DNA of 64,000 nucleotides from Sideroxydans sp. CL21 (lineage in GTDB: Bacteria > Pseudomonadota > Gammaproteobacteria > Burkholderiales > Gallionellaceae), in NCBI RefSeq assembly GCF_902459525.1, contig NZ_LR699166.1:2058501-2122500 (forward strand), given 5' to 3'. A program made the position numbers and the translations under genes. Below the pieces are notes generated by a model. The model was not told the origin of the DNA, ran no database searches, and saw only the letters and a list, made by a program, of their open reading frames with translations. Below are positions 26,061 through 35,585 of the stretch, piece after piece; the stretch's first letter is position 1, and each line of letters begins with the position of its first letter.

Positions 26061-29000
26061 CTATTTGAATTCGACTACCTCACAGACATCGTGCCCGTCA
26101 GAGGGGGCTTCTTTACCGAACATCATTTGCAACGGCGCCCAGACCACTGACGTGGTGAACTGCCCCATTGTTTCCAACACATCAATGGGCCTCACTCCGA
26201 CGCCAAAATTCTCAAAATTGCCGTCAAGTTCGACAGGTAGCGAAAAGCTCAAAAATTGGGGCGTCTTGGCACGGGGCTGCATGTAGAAATTGATTTTTTC
26301 GGCAGTGAAATCCACCCCGCCCTTTCCGGTGACACGCATCCGGGTCGTGTCCACCAGGAGTGTCTTGCCGGAAAGCTTTCCATCATTCAAGACAAAACGT
26401 CCCACAGCGCAGTTGACCACGGACGTGTTCGACGAATCAATCGCAGGCAATAACGCCATCAGTACATTCACCGCCCACATGTCGAGTAATCCCGATTTCA
26501 TATTCTTCGGCCACACCACAAAATCAATATTGCCCTTGCCATAGCGCAACAACTCAGAGAAGTATTTTGCACGGGCGCTTACGTCGACATTCAGACTCAA
26601 CGTTCCCTGCATTTTACTTTTATGGTCAATACGGCGTGCCAGAATACCGTAATCGAAATGCTTTGCTTCAACGTTCAGCTTTAACGCAACATCCTTTTCG
26701 GCGGGTTCATACCCCAGACGCAGCGATGCCGAGCCGCCAGGCGTGTTGATGATCACCGGACCAATAACGGCGTTTCCATTCTCCAGGCGCGCATCGAGTT
26801 TGCCGCTCCCAAGCATATCCTGGCCTGAAACGACACGATCCACACGCACAGTTACGAACGCATTCTGCCGTCGCAGTACTTCCGGACTTAAAACCTCCTT
26901 GGCTTCGTTACCCGTTTTATCGGCTTCCTTGAGCAGATTGTCCCGGGATTCCGGAACTTTCGTTGCGACACGCTTGGTTTTTTCCGGCGACCAGTCGCCA
27001 AATCTAAAATCGTCGAGCTGAATCGTTGGTGCCGTCAGTTCAATGTCAATACGCGGCGGCACAACGCTTGTGTCGAGCTTGCCATGACCGTTGAGCTGAC
27101 TGCTTCCAACCTGCAGCAGCAAGGAAGAGACTTCATAACCAACAGGAGACATATGAAGTTTTCCGGTGCCCGACCACGGTCCCCACGGAGGCAACGAGGT
27201 ATTGGCGAGCAAATTGAGATTGTCCAGACGGGTGCCACTCATCTCGAGTGCAAGATCGATGTCCAGCTTCGCAAAAGGACGGTCGATATCGCCGGACAAC
27301 TTCAAGGTGGCACCGGACATGCTCGCGTTCAGTTGGAACGGGATCGGCAGGTTCGGATTGATAAGATCTGCAGCCTTTCCGGTTTCCAAGCCGATAGAGA
27401 TGGGAGCCTTATCCAGCGATCCGCGCAGATTCAGATGCACAGGCTCTCCCGCCAAAGATTTTAGTTCACCGTTGTCGAGCAAAATGACCATCTTTCCCCC
27501 TGTATTGGCATCATGCAATGTGAGATGCCCACCCTCGAAGTCCAGGGCCAGGTCGGATTTCGCCAGTAGTTTTCCCAAGCGGCTCGAATGAAGATCCAGT
27601 TGCAGGCGCAAGTGATCGACATCGACATCGATGTTTTTCGCGATACCGAGTTTTTTCATTGCGCTGCCTATATTCATGCCGATCGACGACAACCACAAGA
27701 CAGAATGCGGTTGCTGCGTGCGCAGATCCAGCAGGATCGCACCTTTGAAATCATTGCCATCCACATTGGCCTCGAACGGTGAGGCTGGCATCATGCCATC
27801 GCGTATGCGTCCGTCGAAACTCAGGTTGTGAACTTCCAACGGTGAAGAACTGGTGATGCGTTTCACACGGACGGTGATATCGGCATCCGCCAGATTGATG
27901 CCCTTCGGCAGGATCGGAAGATCGATCAGATTGGAGGCAGCCGATGTCGTCGTGTGCGTATTCTCGCTGCTCTCGGGCAACATCGATTCCAGTTCGTCCA
28001 CATCCACGAGATCGGCCGTCAATTGGAATTTGATCAGCGAGCGTCCCTCGCCAAACGTGCGCAGTACATCCGCATGCAGTGCACTATGCCCCAATTGCAG
28101 GGCAAAATCGGCCAAATGCCAGCGGTCATCGTGTGTCCGAAAATTTCCGTGCACACCGATCGGTTCATCCACTCCCGGCTTGAGGCCGAGCCAGCCGGCA
28201 ATCTCGCCCGAATGCGGCGCGGAGAGTTCGAAAGCCACCTTGGATCCGGAATTTTCCGTGGACGGCTGCAAGACGGCATGTATCTCCACCTTGGCACTAC
28301 CGGCCAGCAATTCGAAATCGACCGGCGTATGCGACTCCTGCATGATGGCTGTCAATGAACCGCTGTTCAATGTCGCGCTGAAATTCTTGTCCAGCAAAGA
28401 ACCATGCGCCTCTCCTCGCAATGCCTTGCCTGCCGGCAGCGCAATTTTCAGGTCATCCAGAGAGAATTTAACGGGGTGCTCATCTGTCTGGCTGCCATAC
28501 GTCAATTTCCCATTTTTCACCAGTAGCTGCACATCCAGACTATCCATCAACTCCGGGCCGCGGTCACCCCGCGCTGCAATGCGCAGATCGAAACGCCCCA
28601 ACCGCCCTCTGACATCGCGCGCACCAAGCAGCAGTTCTGCCAAATTTCCCAGATTGGAATCATGCGTGCCGAGGGAAAGTTTAAACCGGGGTGGTTTCAC
28701 GCTTGCATCGGCGATCGCACTGCCGGACAGTTTCACATCCGCCACAGTGGCTTGCAACGGTAAGGAAAGTCGACCTTGCTCGAGTTTCACTTGCAATACC
28801 GCGTCGCGCACCGCACCGGGGAAGCCGATCAATTGCCCGATACGCAAGGTCAGATCGGCATTCGCACTATTCAGGTCGTTCAAACTGAATGTCGCCTTGA
28901 CGAATTCCTGGTACATCTGGGCAAGATCCTCGGGAGGTTCATCTTGCGTAACGGCTTTTCCCGTCATGAAGGGGCGCACATCCAGCACCGGTAAAACGAG

Positions 29001-30032
29001 TTCGCCAGACACGCTGGGGCGCTCGCCGCTATAGTCCAGACCGAGTGAACCATTGAGCGTCGTCTTGCCCATGGCCCCACTCAGATTATCCATCGCGACC
29101 TTCCCCGGTGCGTATTTGATATCCCCCGAAATGCGGGTGACGCCCACGGCTGGCAACCTGGTCTGGAACAAGCGTTCGATTTCACCGAGGTCATCCGTAA
29201 CGAGACCAAAATGCAAGTCTCCGCTGCTGCCGGATACATTGCCTTTCAGTGTCAATCGCGAACTCAGGAAATCGAGCGACATATCCAACGGCCATGGTTT
29301 GTCGAAACGTACCAGGTCAGCAAAGGTGCCGCCGGTGATATTCATCTTGTAGGGATATTTCTTTTCAACCGTGCCGTTTAGAGCCAGCGTCAACGGTTGA
29401 CCTTCCGGCAAATGTGCAACGAGAGATTGCAGCTCAAAGAAGTGGCTATTCCCATTGGCACCGGTAAATTTCACGTTCAGATTTTCCAGTGACACACTTT
29501 TGATATCCAGCCGCGCGAGCAACTCTTCCAATTCCATACCTTCCCCTGTTGCTGCCTTGGGAGAAGGCTGCGCCACATTCGCTTTCCGATTGGCCGCTTT
29601 GAAAGTCCAGTTGTTGCTGCCGTTCTTGTTCAATTGCAGACGAATATGCACATCGCTGCCGGACAGTTCATCGATTTGCAGACGCAGCCGCATAAGAGCC
29701 CATAAATTCAGTGCCAGATGCGCATCGCCCAGGCTGGCAAAATCCTCTCCCTCGAAGCCCTGTGCATTGGCAATATGCAATCCTCCAACATGCAGTTTGG
29801 GACGGGCGGATACTTCAAGTTTCATCGCTCCCTCGAAGCGCACCTCTCGCCCAAGGCTTTTCTCAAGCAGCGCAGCAACCTTGTCGCGCTGCGGGGACGC
29901 GTCAAAGGAAATTCCCACAATTGCGACATACGCTATACACCCAAGCACCAAGGCGGCCAATACGGCCATCACGCGCAGCACTCTGAAAAACAAATGTTTT
30001 AGCCCCGAAGAACTAACTGGATTCGGCATCAT
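26061..30032 (-). CDS. AsmA-family protein, very large
   Basis: A 1323-aa envelope protein. One N-terminal membrane helix (about 16-42) is followed by the AsmA N-terminal motif (SLGREVRFEGAMKLEVSARP, LHVGGLHIANAQGFEGEDFA) and a long beta-rich repetitive body. The AsmA-like C-terminal region lies near 1130-1280 (GSGKLDARLENG, LSLNVDVSARAKYFSELLRYGKG, DGKLSGKTLLVDTTRMRVTGKG). AsmA-like proteins form periplasmic beta-groove bridges linked to phospholipid transport to the outer membrane. Two adjacent ATGs (30032, 30029) are possible starts. It is about twice the length of E. coli AsmA. Confidence 0.85.
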   Translation of the reverse strand: MMPNPVSSSGLKHLFFRVLRVMAVLAALVLGCIAYVAIVGISFDASPQRDKVAALLEKSLGREVRFEGAMKLEVSARPKLHVGGLHIANAQGFEGEDFASLGDAHLALNLWALMRLRLQIDELSGSDVHIRLQLNKNGSNNWTFKAANRKANVAQPSPKAATGEGMELEELLARLDIKSVSLENLNVKFTGANGNSHFFELQSLVAHLPEGQPLTLALNGTVEKKYPYKMNITGGTFADLVRFDKPWPLDMSLDFLSSRLTLKGNVSGSSGDLHFGLVTDDLGEIERLFQTRLPAVGVTRISGDIKYAPGKVAMDNLSGAMGKTTLNGSLGLDYSGERPSVSGELVLPVLDVRPFMTGKAVTQDEPPEDLAQMYQEFVKATFSLNDLNSANADLTLRIGQLIGFPGAVRDAVLQVKLEQGRLSLPLQATVADVKLSGSAIADASVKPPRFKLSLGTHDSNLGNLAELLLGARDVRGRLGRFDLRIAARGDRGPELMDSLDVQLLVKNGKLTYGSQTDEHPVKFSLDDLKIALPAGKALRGEAHGSLLDKNFSATLNSGSLTAIMQESHTPVDFELLAGSAKVEIHAVLQPSTENSGSKVAFELSAPHSGEIAGWLGLKPGVDEPIGVHGNFRTHDDRWHLADFALQLGHSALHADVLRTFGEGRSLIKFQLTADLVDVDELESMLPESSENTHTTTSAASNLIDLPILPKGINLADADITVRVKRITSSSPLEVHNLSFDGRIRDGMMPASPFEANVDGNDFKGAILLDLRTQQPHSVLWLSSIGMNIGSAMKKLGIAKNIDVDVDHLRLQLDLHSSRLGKLLAKSDLALDFEGGHLTLHDANTGGKMVILLDNGELKSLAGEPVHLNLRGSLDKAPISIGLETGKAADLINPNLPIPFQLNASMSGATLKLSGDIDRPFAKLDIDLALEMSGTRLDNLNLLANTSLPPWGPWSGTGKLHMSPVGYEVSSLLLQVGSSQLNGHGKLDTSVVPPRIDIELTAPTIQLDDFRFGDWSPEKTKRVATKVPESRDNLLKEADKTGNEAKEVLSPEVLRRQNAFVTVRVDRVVSGQDMLGSGKLDARLENGNAVIGPVIINTPGGSASLRLGYEPAEKDVALKLNVEAKHFDYGILARRIDHKSKMQGTLSLNVDVSARAKYFSELLRYGKGNIDFVVWPKNMKSGLLDMWAVNVLMALLPAIDSSNTSVVNCAVGRFVLNDGKLSGKTLLVDTTRMRVTGKGGVDFTAEKINFYMQPRAKTPQFLSFSLPVELDGNFENFGVGVRPIDVLETMGQFTTSVVWAPLQMMFGKEAPSDGHDVCEVVEFK

Positions 30033-30112
30033 CGCAATGATCAGGTTCGGTTCGTTATTGAGACAAGAATGAGTTGAGGCATGTAATTGTTACCAACATT
30101 TACTTCCATAAA

Positions 30113-31417
30113 TCAGAATTTTCGCTGCGCTGATATCGTCAGACCATCAACCGGAATACCGAATTCTATCCGGATAACATCCGAATCCATTGCCACCAGT
30201 TCAAAATTGGATTTCAGCAGCAAGTCAGCGAGATATTTTTTGCTGTGACTATAGCGCCCGTGCAGGTTAAGACAAAATATTTCATTCGTGACCTTCTCCT
30301 CCTCGACGGTGAAAATAAAATACCCACCGGGGTGAAGCGCAGAATATGCTGCACTGATCAATTCTTCCAGGTCTCCAAAATAGATCAAAGTATCAGCGGC
30401 AGCGATCAGATCAAAAATATCCGGATGTTCGACAAGATAATTGGTGATCTCGCCTTTCACAAGTTCGTGATATAGACCACGCTTCTTGGCCTCTTCAAGC
30501 ATCGCTGAAGAAAGATCGACACCAATGAGGTGATCTGCACACGAAGCAAGTATCGGCGCGCAAAGTCCTGTGCCACACCCCGCATCTAGCACCGAAAGGT
30601 TTGCTTTATGGACGACAACCCTCGCCAGCGCTTTGGCAATCATTTCCGGTCCACGATAAAAGATGTTTTGCAGATTGGAATCGAAATTGGGTGCGAACGT
30701 ATCGAAATGCTTTTCCACATAGGCGTGTGATGCGCCCAGTGGAACAACCCCTTTTGAGCAAGCCAGGAAGTGATACTGCGGAATAGGATTGTCCGGTTCA
30801 TCGAGCATCCATTTACGGTAGATTTCAGCAGCCTCAGCCAACCGTCCCAGCTTGTAATAGGCGATTCCCAGCATGGATTTGGGTTTGTCGTGCGTCGGTT
30901 CCAGTACATAGGCGCGACAATGATATTCTGCTGCTTCCACTTGCTTTCCCTCGCGATCAAGCAAGTTGGCCAGATTACTCAGTGCATCCCCGAATAATGG
31001 ATCGAGGGCAACCGCTTTCCGAAAAGCAAGATGAGCCTCTGCCGTTCTCCCGCCGCGGTCCTGCACAGCCCCCAGATTATTCCAGTACGTTGGATTGCCT
31101 GGCGTTAAGGCAATGGCACTTTCAAATTCGTCCACAGCACCCGCCAAATCCCCGCGCTCCGCAAGGATATTACCAAGATCATTTCTCCAGTCGGGAGAAT
31201 CCGGAAGAAGCTCGATCGATCTCTTCACGCATGACAAGGCCAAATCACTTTTCTCTTCCTGATGCAGCAGAATACCGAGAAAATGCAAAGACCGCGGCTC
31301 TTCCGGCACGACTTCCAGAATCTTCAGATAAATCACTTTGGCTTCTTGCGTATCACCCTTCTTGTGACAGGAAAATGCATGTTCAAAGGCTTCGTCGATA
31401 CTCAGTTGTTGATCCAT
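30113..31417 (-). CDS. TPR-repeat protein fused to SAM-dependent methyltransferase
   Basis: A 434-aa fusion. Residues 1-215 are about six TPR units (for example DWRNDLGNILAERGDLAGAV and YWNNLGAVQDRGGRTAEAHL). Residues 225-434 form a class I methyltransferase domain with motif I VLDAGCGTGLCAPIL, the acidic loop LIGVDLSSAML, and AAADTLIYFGDLEELI. No signal peptide. The TPR part may choose a protein or glycan substrate; similar fusions occur in polysaccharide and surface loci, but none is visible here. It lies 80 bp upstream of the AsmA gene on the same strand. Confidence 0.88.
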   Translation of the reverse strand: MDQQLSIDEAFEHAFSCHKKGDTQEAKVIYLKILEVVPEEPRSLHFLGILLHQEEKSDLALSCVKRSIELLPDSPDWRNDLGNILAERGDLAGAVDEFESAIALTPGNPTYWNNLGAVQDRGGRTAEAHLAFRKAVALDPLFGDALSNLANLLDREGKQVEAAEYHCRAYVLEPTHDKPKSMLGIAYYKLGRLAEAAEIYRKWMLDEPDNPIPQYHFLACSKGVVPLGASHAYVEKHFDTFAPNFDSNLQNIFYRGPEMIAKALARVVVHKANLSVLDAGCGTGLCAPILASCADHLIGVDLSSAMLEEAKKRGLYHELVKGEITNYLVEHPDIFDLIAAADTLIYFGDLEELISAAYSALHPGGYFIFTVEEEKVTNEIFCLNLHGRYSHSKKYLADLLLKSNFELVAMDSDVIRIEFGIPVDGLTISAQRKF

Positions 31418-31645
31418 TTCCCGATTCCCGACTGTGCTAATAATGTTGGCTTTAGTATTTTTTATTCGGAGACTTGAACAAAATCCCCGTTAACCGGGAA
31501 ATCTCGATCCGAGCAAGTGATGATGTTAAACGTCCCGGACTTGCTTTTAAACTGGCAAAACGATGAGGTCAAGTAATTCCAGAAATACATACTCATTGGC
31601 ATTTTTTGAAGTGCTCAGTATGTCTGAAGACAATATTTGGTTTTA

Positions 31646-31661
31646 TGTGATCAAAGTCACT
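31646..31661. promoter_or_regulatory. CRP/FNR-family operator upstream of the barrel gene
   Basis: TGTGATCAAAGTCACT matches the CRP consensus TGTGA-N6-TCACA at nine of ten positions. Its centre at about 31653.5 lies 41.5 bp before a start at 31695, and TACAGT at 31683-31688 would then be the -10, a class II activator geometry. The core also resembles FNR/DNR half-sites (TTGAT-N4-ATCAA), so the regulator could be either. Confidence 0.6.
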
Positions 31662-31721
31662 GAGCGCAATAAATTAGATGTGTACAGTTCAGGCCCTCAC
31701 ATTCTTTCAGGAACAAATATT

Positions 31722-32279
31722 ATGAAACGCACTATCCTCGGCACATTACTTGGCTTAAGCCTTGTCACAGTCTCTGCAGCAACATTTGCGGATGACTGGA
31801 AATTCATGCCCGTGCTCGATGCAAAATACAAACCCGATGCAACATTTTCCCTGGTTGGCGGCGTTCTTAACGGGACACCCGCAGGCAGCGGAAGTTATCA
31901 AGGTATCGAAGTTGCATTTAACTGTCTGGCACTACAGCCCCCTTCCGGAATAATACGCAGTCAAATCTCTCTTGGCACCTTCGATCACAACGGCATGAAG
32001 CTAACCACTTTTGAAATCAACCCGCACTGGACAACGAGCCTAGCCAACAACCTTACGTTCGGTGTTGGCCCCGGTGTTGGTTATGTCAAAGCTGAAGTGA
32101 ATGGACAAACCACAAACATGGCTGCCCTGCAAATTGGCGCGGATTTGAATTATCGAGTTGGCACTCTCAATTTGGGACTGGGTGCGCGCTGGCAAGACAC
32201 GAGCAATAAGGACATCGCTCCTGGCATCCATGGTGCGAACAACACACTTATGGAAGCAAAGGTCGGTATTAACTTCTAA
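31722..32279 (+). CDS. Outer-membrane beta-barrel protein, small
   Basis: A 185-aa exported protein. The signal peptide MKRTILGTLLGLSLVTVSAA ends near residue 25 (ATFA-DDWK). The mature part alternates polar and apolar residues in strands (NLTFGVGPGVGYVKAEV, TLNLGLGARWQDTS, LMEAKVGINF) and ends in Phe, as outer-membrane barrels do. The ATG at 31722 is used; 53 codons of upstream open frame lack coding character and include the CRP-type operator. The family is not identified; OmpW- or PagL-sized barrels are possible. Confidence 0.7.
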   Translation: MKRTILGTLLGLSLVTVSAATFADDWKFMPVLDAKYKPDATFSLVGGVLNGTPAGSGSYQGIEVAFNCLALQPPSGIIRSQISLGTFDHNGMKLTTFEINPHWTTSLANNLTFGVGPGVGYVKAEVNGQTTNMAALQIGADLNYRVGTLNLGLGARWQDTSNKDIAPGIHGANNTLMEAKVGINF

Positions 32280-32464
32280 TTAAACGGTATGGGATGGAAA
32301 GGAACTGAAACCCAAGAACAGTGCATCATCTTCAAACACGTGGATTATCGATGGCCAGAAAGCAAAGCCGAAATCTGGTGCAGACTCATCAAACACCTAT
32401 GAAACTGGAAGGTTGCCGATTTTGGCAGTTGCGGGTCAGTTGGTTCTAAGGCTTTGGTGGCGCA

Positions 32465-32683
32465 ATGGATGAACTACCAGTTCACACGCTAATTGGCCAT
32501 GAGAACAGAGAAGGCGAACTTCTGCTGTGTGGCCTCAACCTTGGCTATAGCAAAGAAGATGAGCGTCAAGAAGCTGCGGGCATCAATAGGTCAGATACCG
32601 AGAAGTCATTTTTTTCAGACGGTGAAGTCAACGACTATCCTTTCAGAAATCGTATCGTCTCGTGGTTTTCGCTGTGGGGCTAG
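32465..32683 (+). pseudogene. Possible remnant of a nitroreductase C-terminus
   Basis: The open frame has GELLLCGLNLGY followed about 15 residues later by NRSDTEKSFF, which resembles the end of NfnB/PnbA-type nitroreductases (LLVCGMSLGYAD, then TER-PVDEF). No start, ribosome site or nitroreductase FMN-binding N-terminus is present upstream in any frame. The surrounding 32280-33011 holds no other convincing gene. The match is short, so treat it as a decayed fragment at low confidence. Confidence 0.25.
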
Positions 32684-33011
32684 CGCTGTCCGAAAATACG
32701 GAGAAAGGAGAAAGCAATTTCGAGATGAAAATCCAATTAAGAATAAGGATCATCAAGCCGGAATCCGGAACATCAGAATTCTTTCTTCTGCTTCATATTT
32801 CATGCGTTCGAAGAACAGTCTCAGAATGACAATCAAGCGCCTCACTCTGCAGCTTGTGAAAAATGCGCCATGTATGTTCAACTCGGCAGCGCTCTCAGTA
32901 TTGGCGATTCTGACTTCTCTCTGCCAGGTATCGGATGAAGTTGTGCGACATTCTCCTGACTGTTATCACTTCTACAAGCTGGTCGCCGATGCGCGCTCCC
33001 CACCTTCAAGG

Positions 33012-33191
33012 TCAAGTCGAATTCGAGCCAGTCTTTTTTACTTTCAGCGCTTCATACCTTTCCCGCAATTCATGGATTTTGGGAGAGGTGGGAGGATTTT
33101 GCGTATTGGATCCCGCTCTGCTTGCCGGGGTGTTATCTGCGGTGCGCCGGTATTGGTGCGGTGGAAATTTTGCAGGGATATCTGTCGACAT
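33012..33191 (-). CDS. Small hypothetical protein, 59 aa
   Basis: Starts MSTDIPAKFPPHQYRRTADN and ends with a charged helix (HELRERYEALKVKKTG). A near-perfect AAGGAGG lies four to five bases before the ATG at 33191, which is the main reason to believe it. It is rich in Pro, Arg, Lys and Ser, has no membrane segment or Cys, and is probably basic and partly disordered. I do not recognise it. The next gene upstream on the same strand is the 134-aa membrane protein, 48 bp away. Confidence 0.55.
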   Translation of the reverse strand: MSTDIPAKFPPHQYRRTADNTPASRAGSNTQNPPTSPKIHELRERYEALKVKKTGSNST

Positions 33192-33239
33192 GATGCCTCC
33201 TTGTTCCAACATTGAAGGAATCAACCGGCGATGTCACAT

Positions 33240-33644
33240 CTACGAAGATTCTAAAGTTTGCTTTTTCAGTTTTGTTTGTTTTGTTAATAACTCTACCAGT
33301 TCGTCGAATCCTTCCAGGTGACTTGGAAAACTCAGCTTTTTCCAGTCCCGGAAAGTGATAACCGCCATCCGTTCGCCCTTGGCAGGCCAGACATTGATCG
33401 CCGTTATATCGGAAACTTGGTATTGGGCGCGCTTATTAAAATCTACAACAGTAATGCAATCGTCATTGATCGTTAATAAATACTTGTAAGTGCGAAAAGC
33501 TTTGGCTACGACAAACAGAAATAATGGCGAAAACAGCAGCCATCCCCAAATCATCGGCTTAGTGCCGATGTACAAAGCAATCAACATTGCCAACGCGGCA
33601 GCAAGCTGCAAAATCACCAATCGTTTTGAATACCGATAAGTCAT
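33240..33644 (-). CDS. Small membrane protein with PH-like C-terminal domain, unknown function
   Basis: 134 aa. Two hydrophobic segments form an N-terminal hairpin (about 10-28 and 33-47). The C-terminal 80 residues (YKYLLTINDDCITVVDFNKR, YQVSDITAINVWPAKGERMA, VITFRDWKKLSFP) look like the bacterial PH-type fold found in many two-helix membrane proteins. No clear Shine-Dalgarno. Downstream at 33012 is a 59-aa gene. The function is unknown. Confidence 0.6.
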   Translation of the reverse strand: MTYRYSKRLVILQLAAALAMLIALYIGTKPMIWGWLLFSPLFLFVVAKAFRTYKYLLTINDDCITVVDFNKRAQYQVSDITAINVWPAKGERMAVITFRDWKKLSFPSHLEGFDELVELLTKQTKLKKQTLESS

Positions 33645-33915
33645 ATGAAGTGTTGAAACATGTCATACAACAAATTTTCCGCAAAGTTACGTCCGATTCA
33701 ATTTGATACTTTTGAAGGCAACTATAGTGGACTGCTTAAAAAACCAACATTGAGGAATTTTATAAGGGTGGAGAACAGTGAAAACTCTCCAGACGATGCG
33801 GGAACTTCTTTGAGCAAATACTACTCTTGCCATACCAATTTGGTCAACTTAAGACGGTATCATTAAAGTGGCTTTGCGATGGCTCGGTTCTGATTGCTTG
33901 ATAAATAGAACTTTT

Positions 33916-35553
33916 TTACGGTTCCAACAGCATGGGTCTAAGATTCATGGGGCCTTCCAGAAAGATTCTGGCATCCATTAATCCGGGTTTTGCGTTCATG
34001 ACCGGTCGAAAGGCCATGAGCGCGAGAATGTCACGTTCGGTATCGATGCCGGGTGCGATCTCGATCAGTTCGAGCCCATCCGCGCAAAGGCGGAAGACGC
34101 AGCGTTCGGTAACGTAGAGCACGGTCTTGCCGCTCTTGTTGGCCTCGATGCCGCTGAAGGTACGGTGTTCGACTTCGTTGACGAATTTCATCACTTCGCC
34201 ATCCCTGATGATTTTCAGCTTGCCGTCTTCGACGACGATTTCCTGAGCGCCGGCTGTGAAGGTGCCGACAAAAACGACTTTCCTGGCACTCTGGGAAATG
34301 TTGATGAAGCCGCCTGCGCCGGCCAGCCGCGAACCGAACTTGGAGACGTTCAGGTTGCCCTGGCGATCCGCCTGCGCCAAGCCGAGAAAGGCGATGTCCA
34401 ACCCGCCGCCGTCGTAGAAGTCGAACTGGCTCGGCTGGTCGATGATGGACTGGGTGTTAGTGGCGGCGCCGAAGTTGAGGCCGCCGGCCGGGATGCCGCC
34501 GATCACGCCGGGCTCGGCGGTGAGCGTCATCAGGTCGAGGATGCTTTCTTCGGTGGCCACAGAGGCAACGCCCTCGGGCATGCCGATGCCGAGGTTCACA
34601 ACGGCATTGGCGGACAGTTCCATGGCGGCACGGCGCGCGATAATCTTGCGGTCGGACATCGCCATCACCGGAATTTCCGACAACGGCACACGAACCTCTC
34701 CCGCGAAGGCTGCACTGTATTGCTCGATAAATGTCTGCATGTGGTATTCAGGCTTTTCGGCCACGACCACGCAATTCACCAATATGCCCGGGATCTTCAC
34801 CTGGCGGGGACTGAGCGCGCCGCGTTCGGCGATGCGTTCGACCTGGGCGATGACGATGCCGCCGGAATTGTGCGCGGCCATGGCGATGGCCAGCGCTTCC
34901 AGCGTCAGCGCTTCCTTTTCCATCGTGATGTTGCCGTCGGGATCGGCGGTGGTGCCGCGGATGATGCCGACATGGATGGGGAAAGCCTTGTAGAACAGGT
35001 ATTCCTCGCCGTCGATCTCCATCAATCGCACCAGGTCGGCAGTAGTCTTCTCGTTGAGTTTGCCGCCGCCGAAGCGCGGGTCAACAAAGGTGCCCAGGCC
35101 GATACGCGTCAGCGTTCCAGGTTTGCCGGCGGCAATGTCACGGTAGAGATGGGTGATGACACCCTGCGGCAGGTTCCAGGCTTCGATGCGGTTCGATACG
35201 GCAAGTTGTTGCAGCTTGGGTACCAGCCCCCAGTGCCCGCCGATCACACGGCTCAGCAGACCCTCGTGGCCGAGATGGTTGAGGCCGCGCTCCTTGCCAT
35301 CGCCTTGGCCGGCGGCATAAACAAGGGTCAGGTCACGCGGGTGTCCCGGGCTATGCGCATCGGCCCCCTTCCCTTCCAGATACAGGGCCTCAAGTGCAAC
35401 GGCGATGTTCTCTGGAAAACCGATGCCGACAAAGCCGCTGGTTGCGAGGGTGTCGCCGTCGCGGATACGACAAACAGCCTCGCGCGCAGTCATGATCTTG
35501 CCGGTATCGGACACACGCAGCGAATTCGCCGCCGGAAACTGTGATTTAGGCAT
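33916..35553 (-). CDS. Acyl-CoA:acetate/3-ketoacid CoA-transferase, single-chain class I
   Basis: A 545-aa fused alpha-beta CoA-transferase of the Pct/YdiF type, moving CoA between acyl-CoA and a free acid. The first half starts [20 protein letters not shown] with [12 protein letters not shown]; the second half has [16 protein letters not shown] and the catalytic Glu347 in [14 protein letters not shown]. It follows the GntP permease by 32 bp. With thiolase, PhaB and AtoE nearby, acetoacetate or 3-hydroxybutyrate is the likely free acid; substrate cannot be read from sequence. Confidence 0.92.
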   Translation of the reverse strand: MPKSQFPAANSLRVSDTGKIMTAREAVCRIRDGDTLATSGFVGIGFPENIAVALEALYLEGKGADAHSPGHPRDLTLVYAAGQGDGKERGLNHLGHEGLLSRVIGGHWGLVPKLQQLAVSNRIEAWNLPQGVITHLYRDIAAGKPGTLTRIGLGTFVDPRFGGGKLNEKTTADLVRLMEIDGEEYLFYKAFPIHVGIIRGTTADPDGNITMEKEALTLEALAIAMAAHNSGGIVIAQVERIAERGALSPRQVKIPGILVNCVVVAEKPEYHMQTFIEQYSAAFAGEVRVPLSEIPVMAMSDRKIIARRAAMELSANAVVNLGIGMPEGVASVATEESILDLMTLTAEPGVIGGIPAGGLNFGAATNTQSIIDQPSQFDFYDGGGLDIAFLGLAQADRQGNLNVSKFGSRLAGAGGFINISQSARKVVFVGTFTAGAQEIVVEDGKLKIIRDGEVMKFVNEVEHRTFSGIEANKSGKTVLYVTERCVFRLCADGLELIEIAPGIDTERDILALMAFRPVMNAKPGLMDARIFLEGPMNLRPMLLEP

Positions 35554-35585
35554 GGCTGGTTTCTTGTTGTTGCTTTCGCGTTTCC

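Noticed and set aside
32493-33215. 240-codon plus-strand frame
   Set aside because: Ser/Arg/Cys-rich without motifs, and it overlaps the minus-strand frame at 33012-33191 that has a strong Shine-Dalgarno.
33660-33866. 68-codon plus-strand frame
   Set aside because: No ribosome site, no motif and no neighbour that supports it; the 33645-33915 gap shows nothing else.
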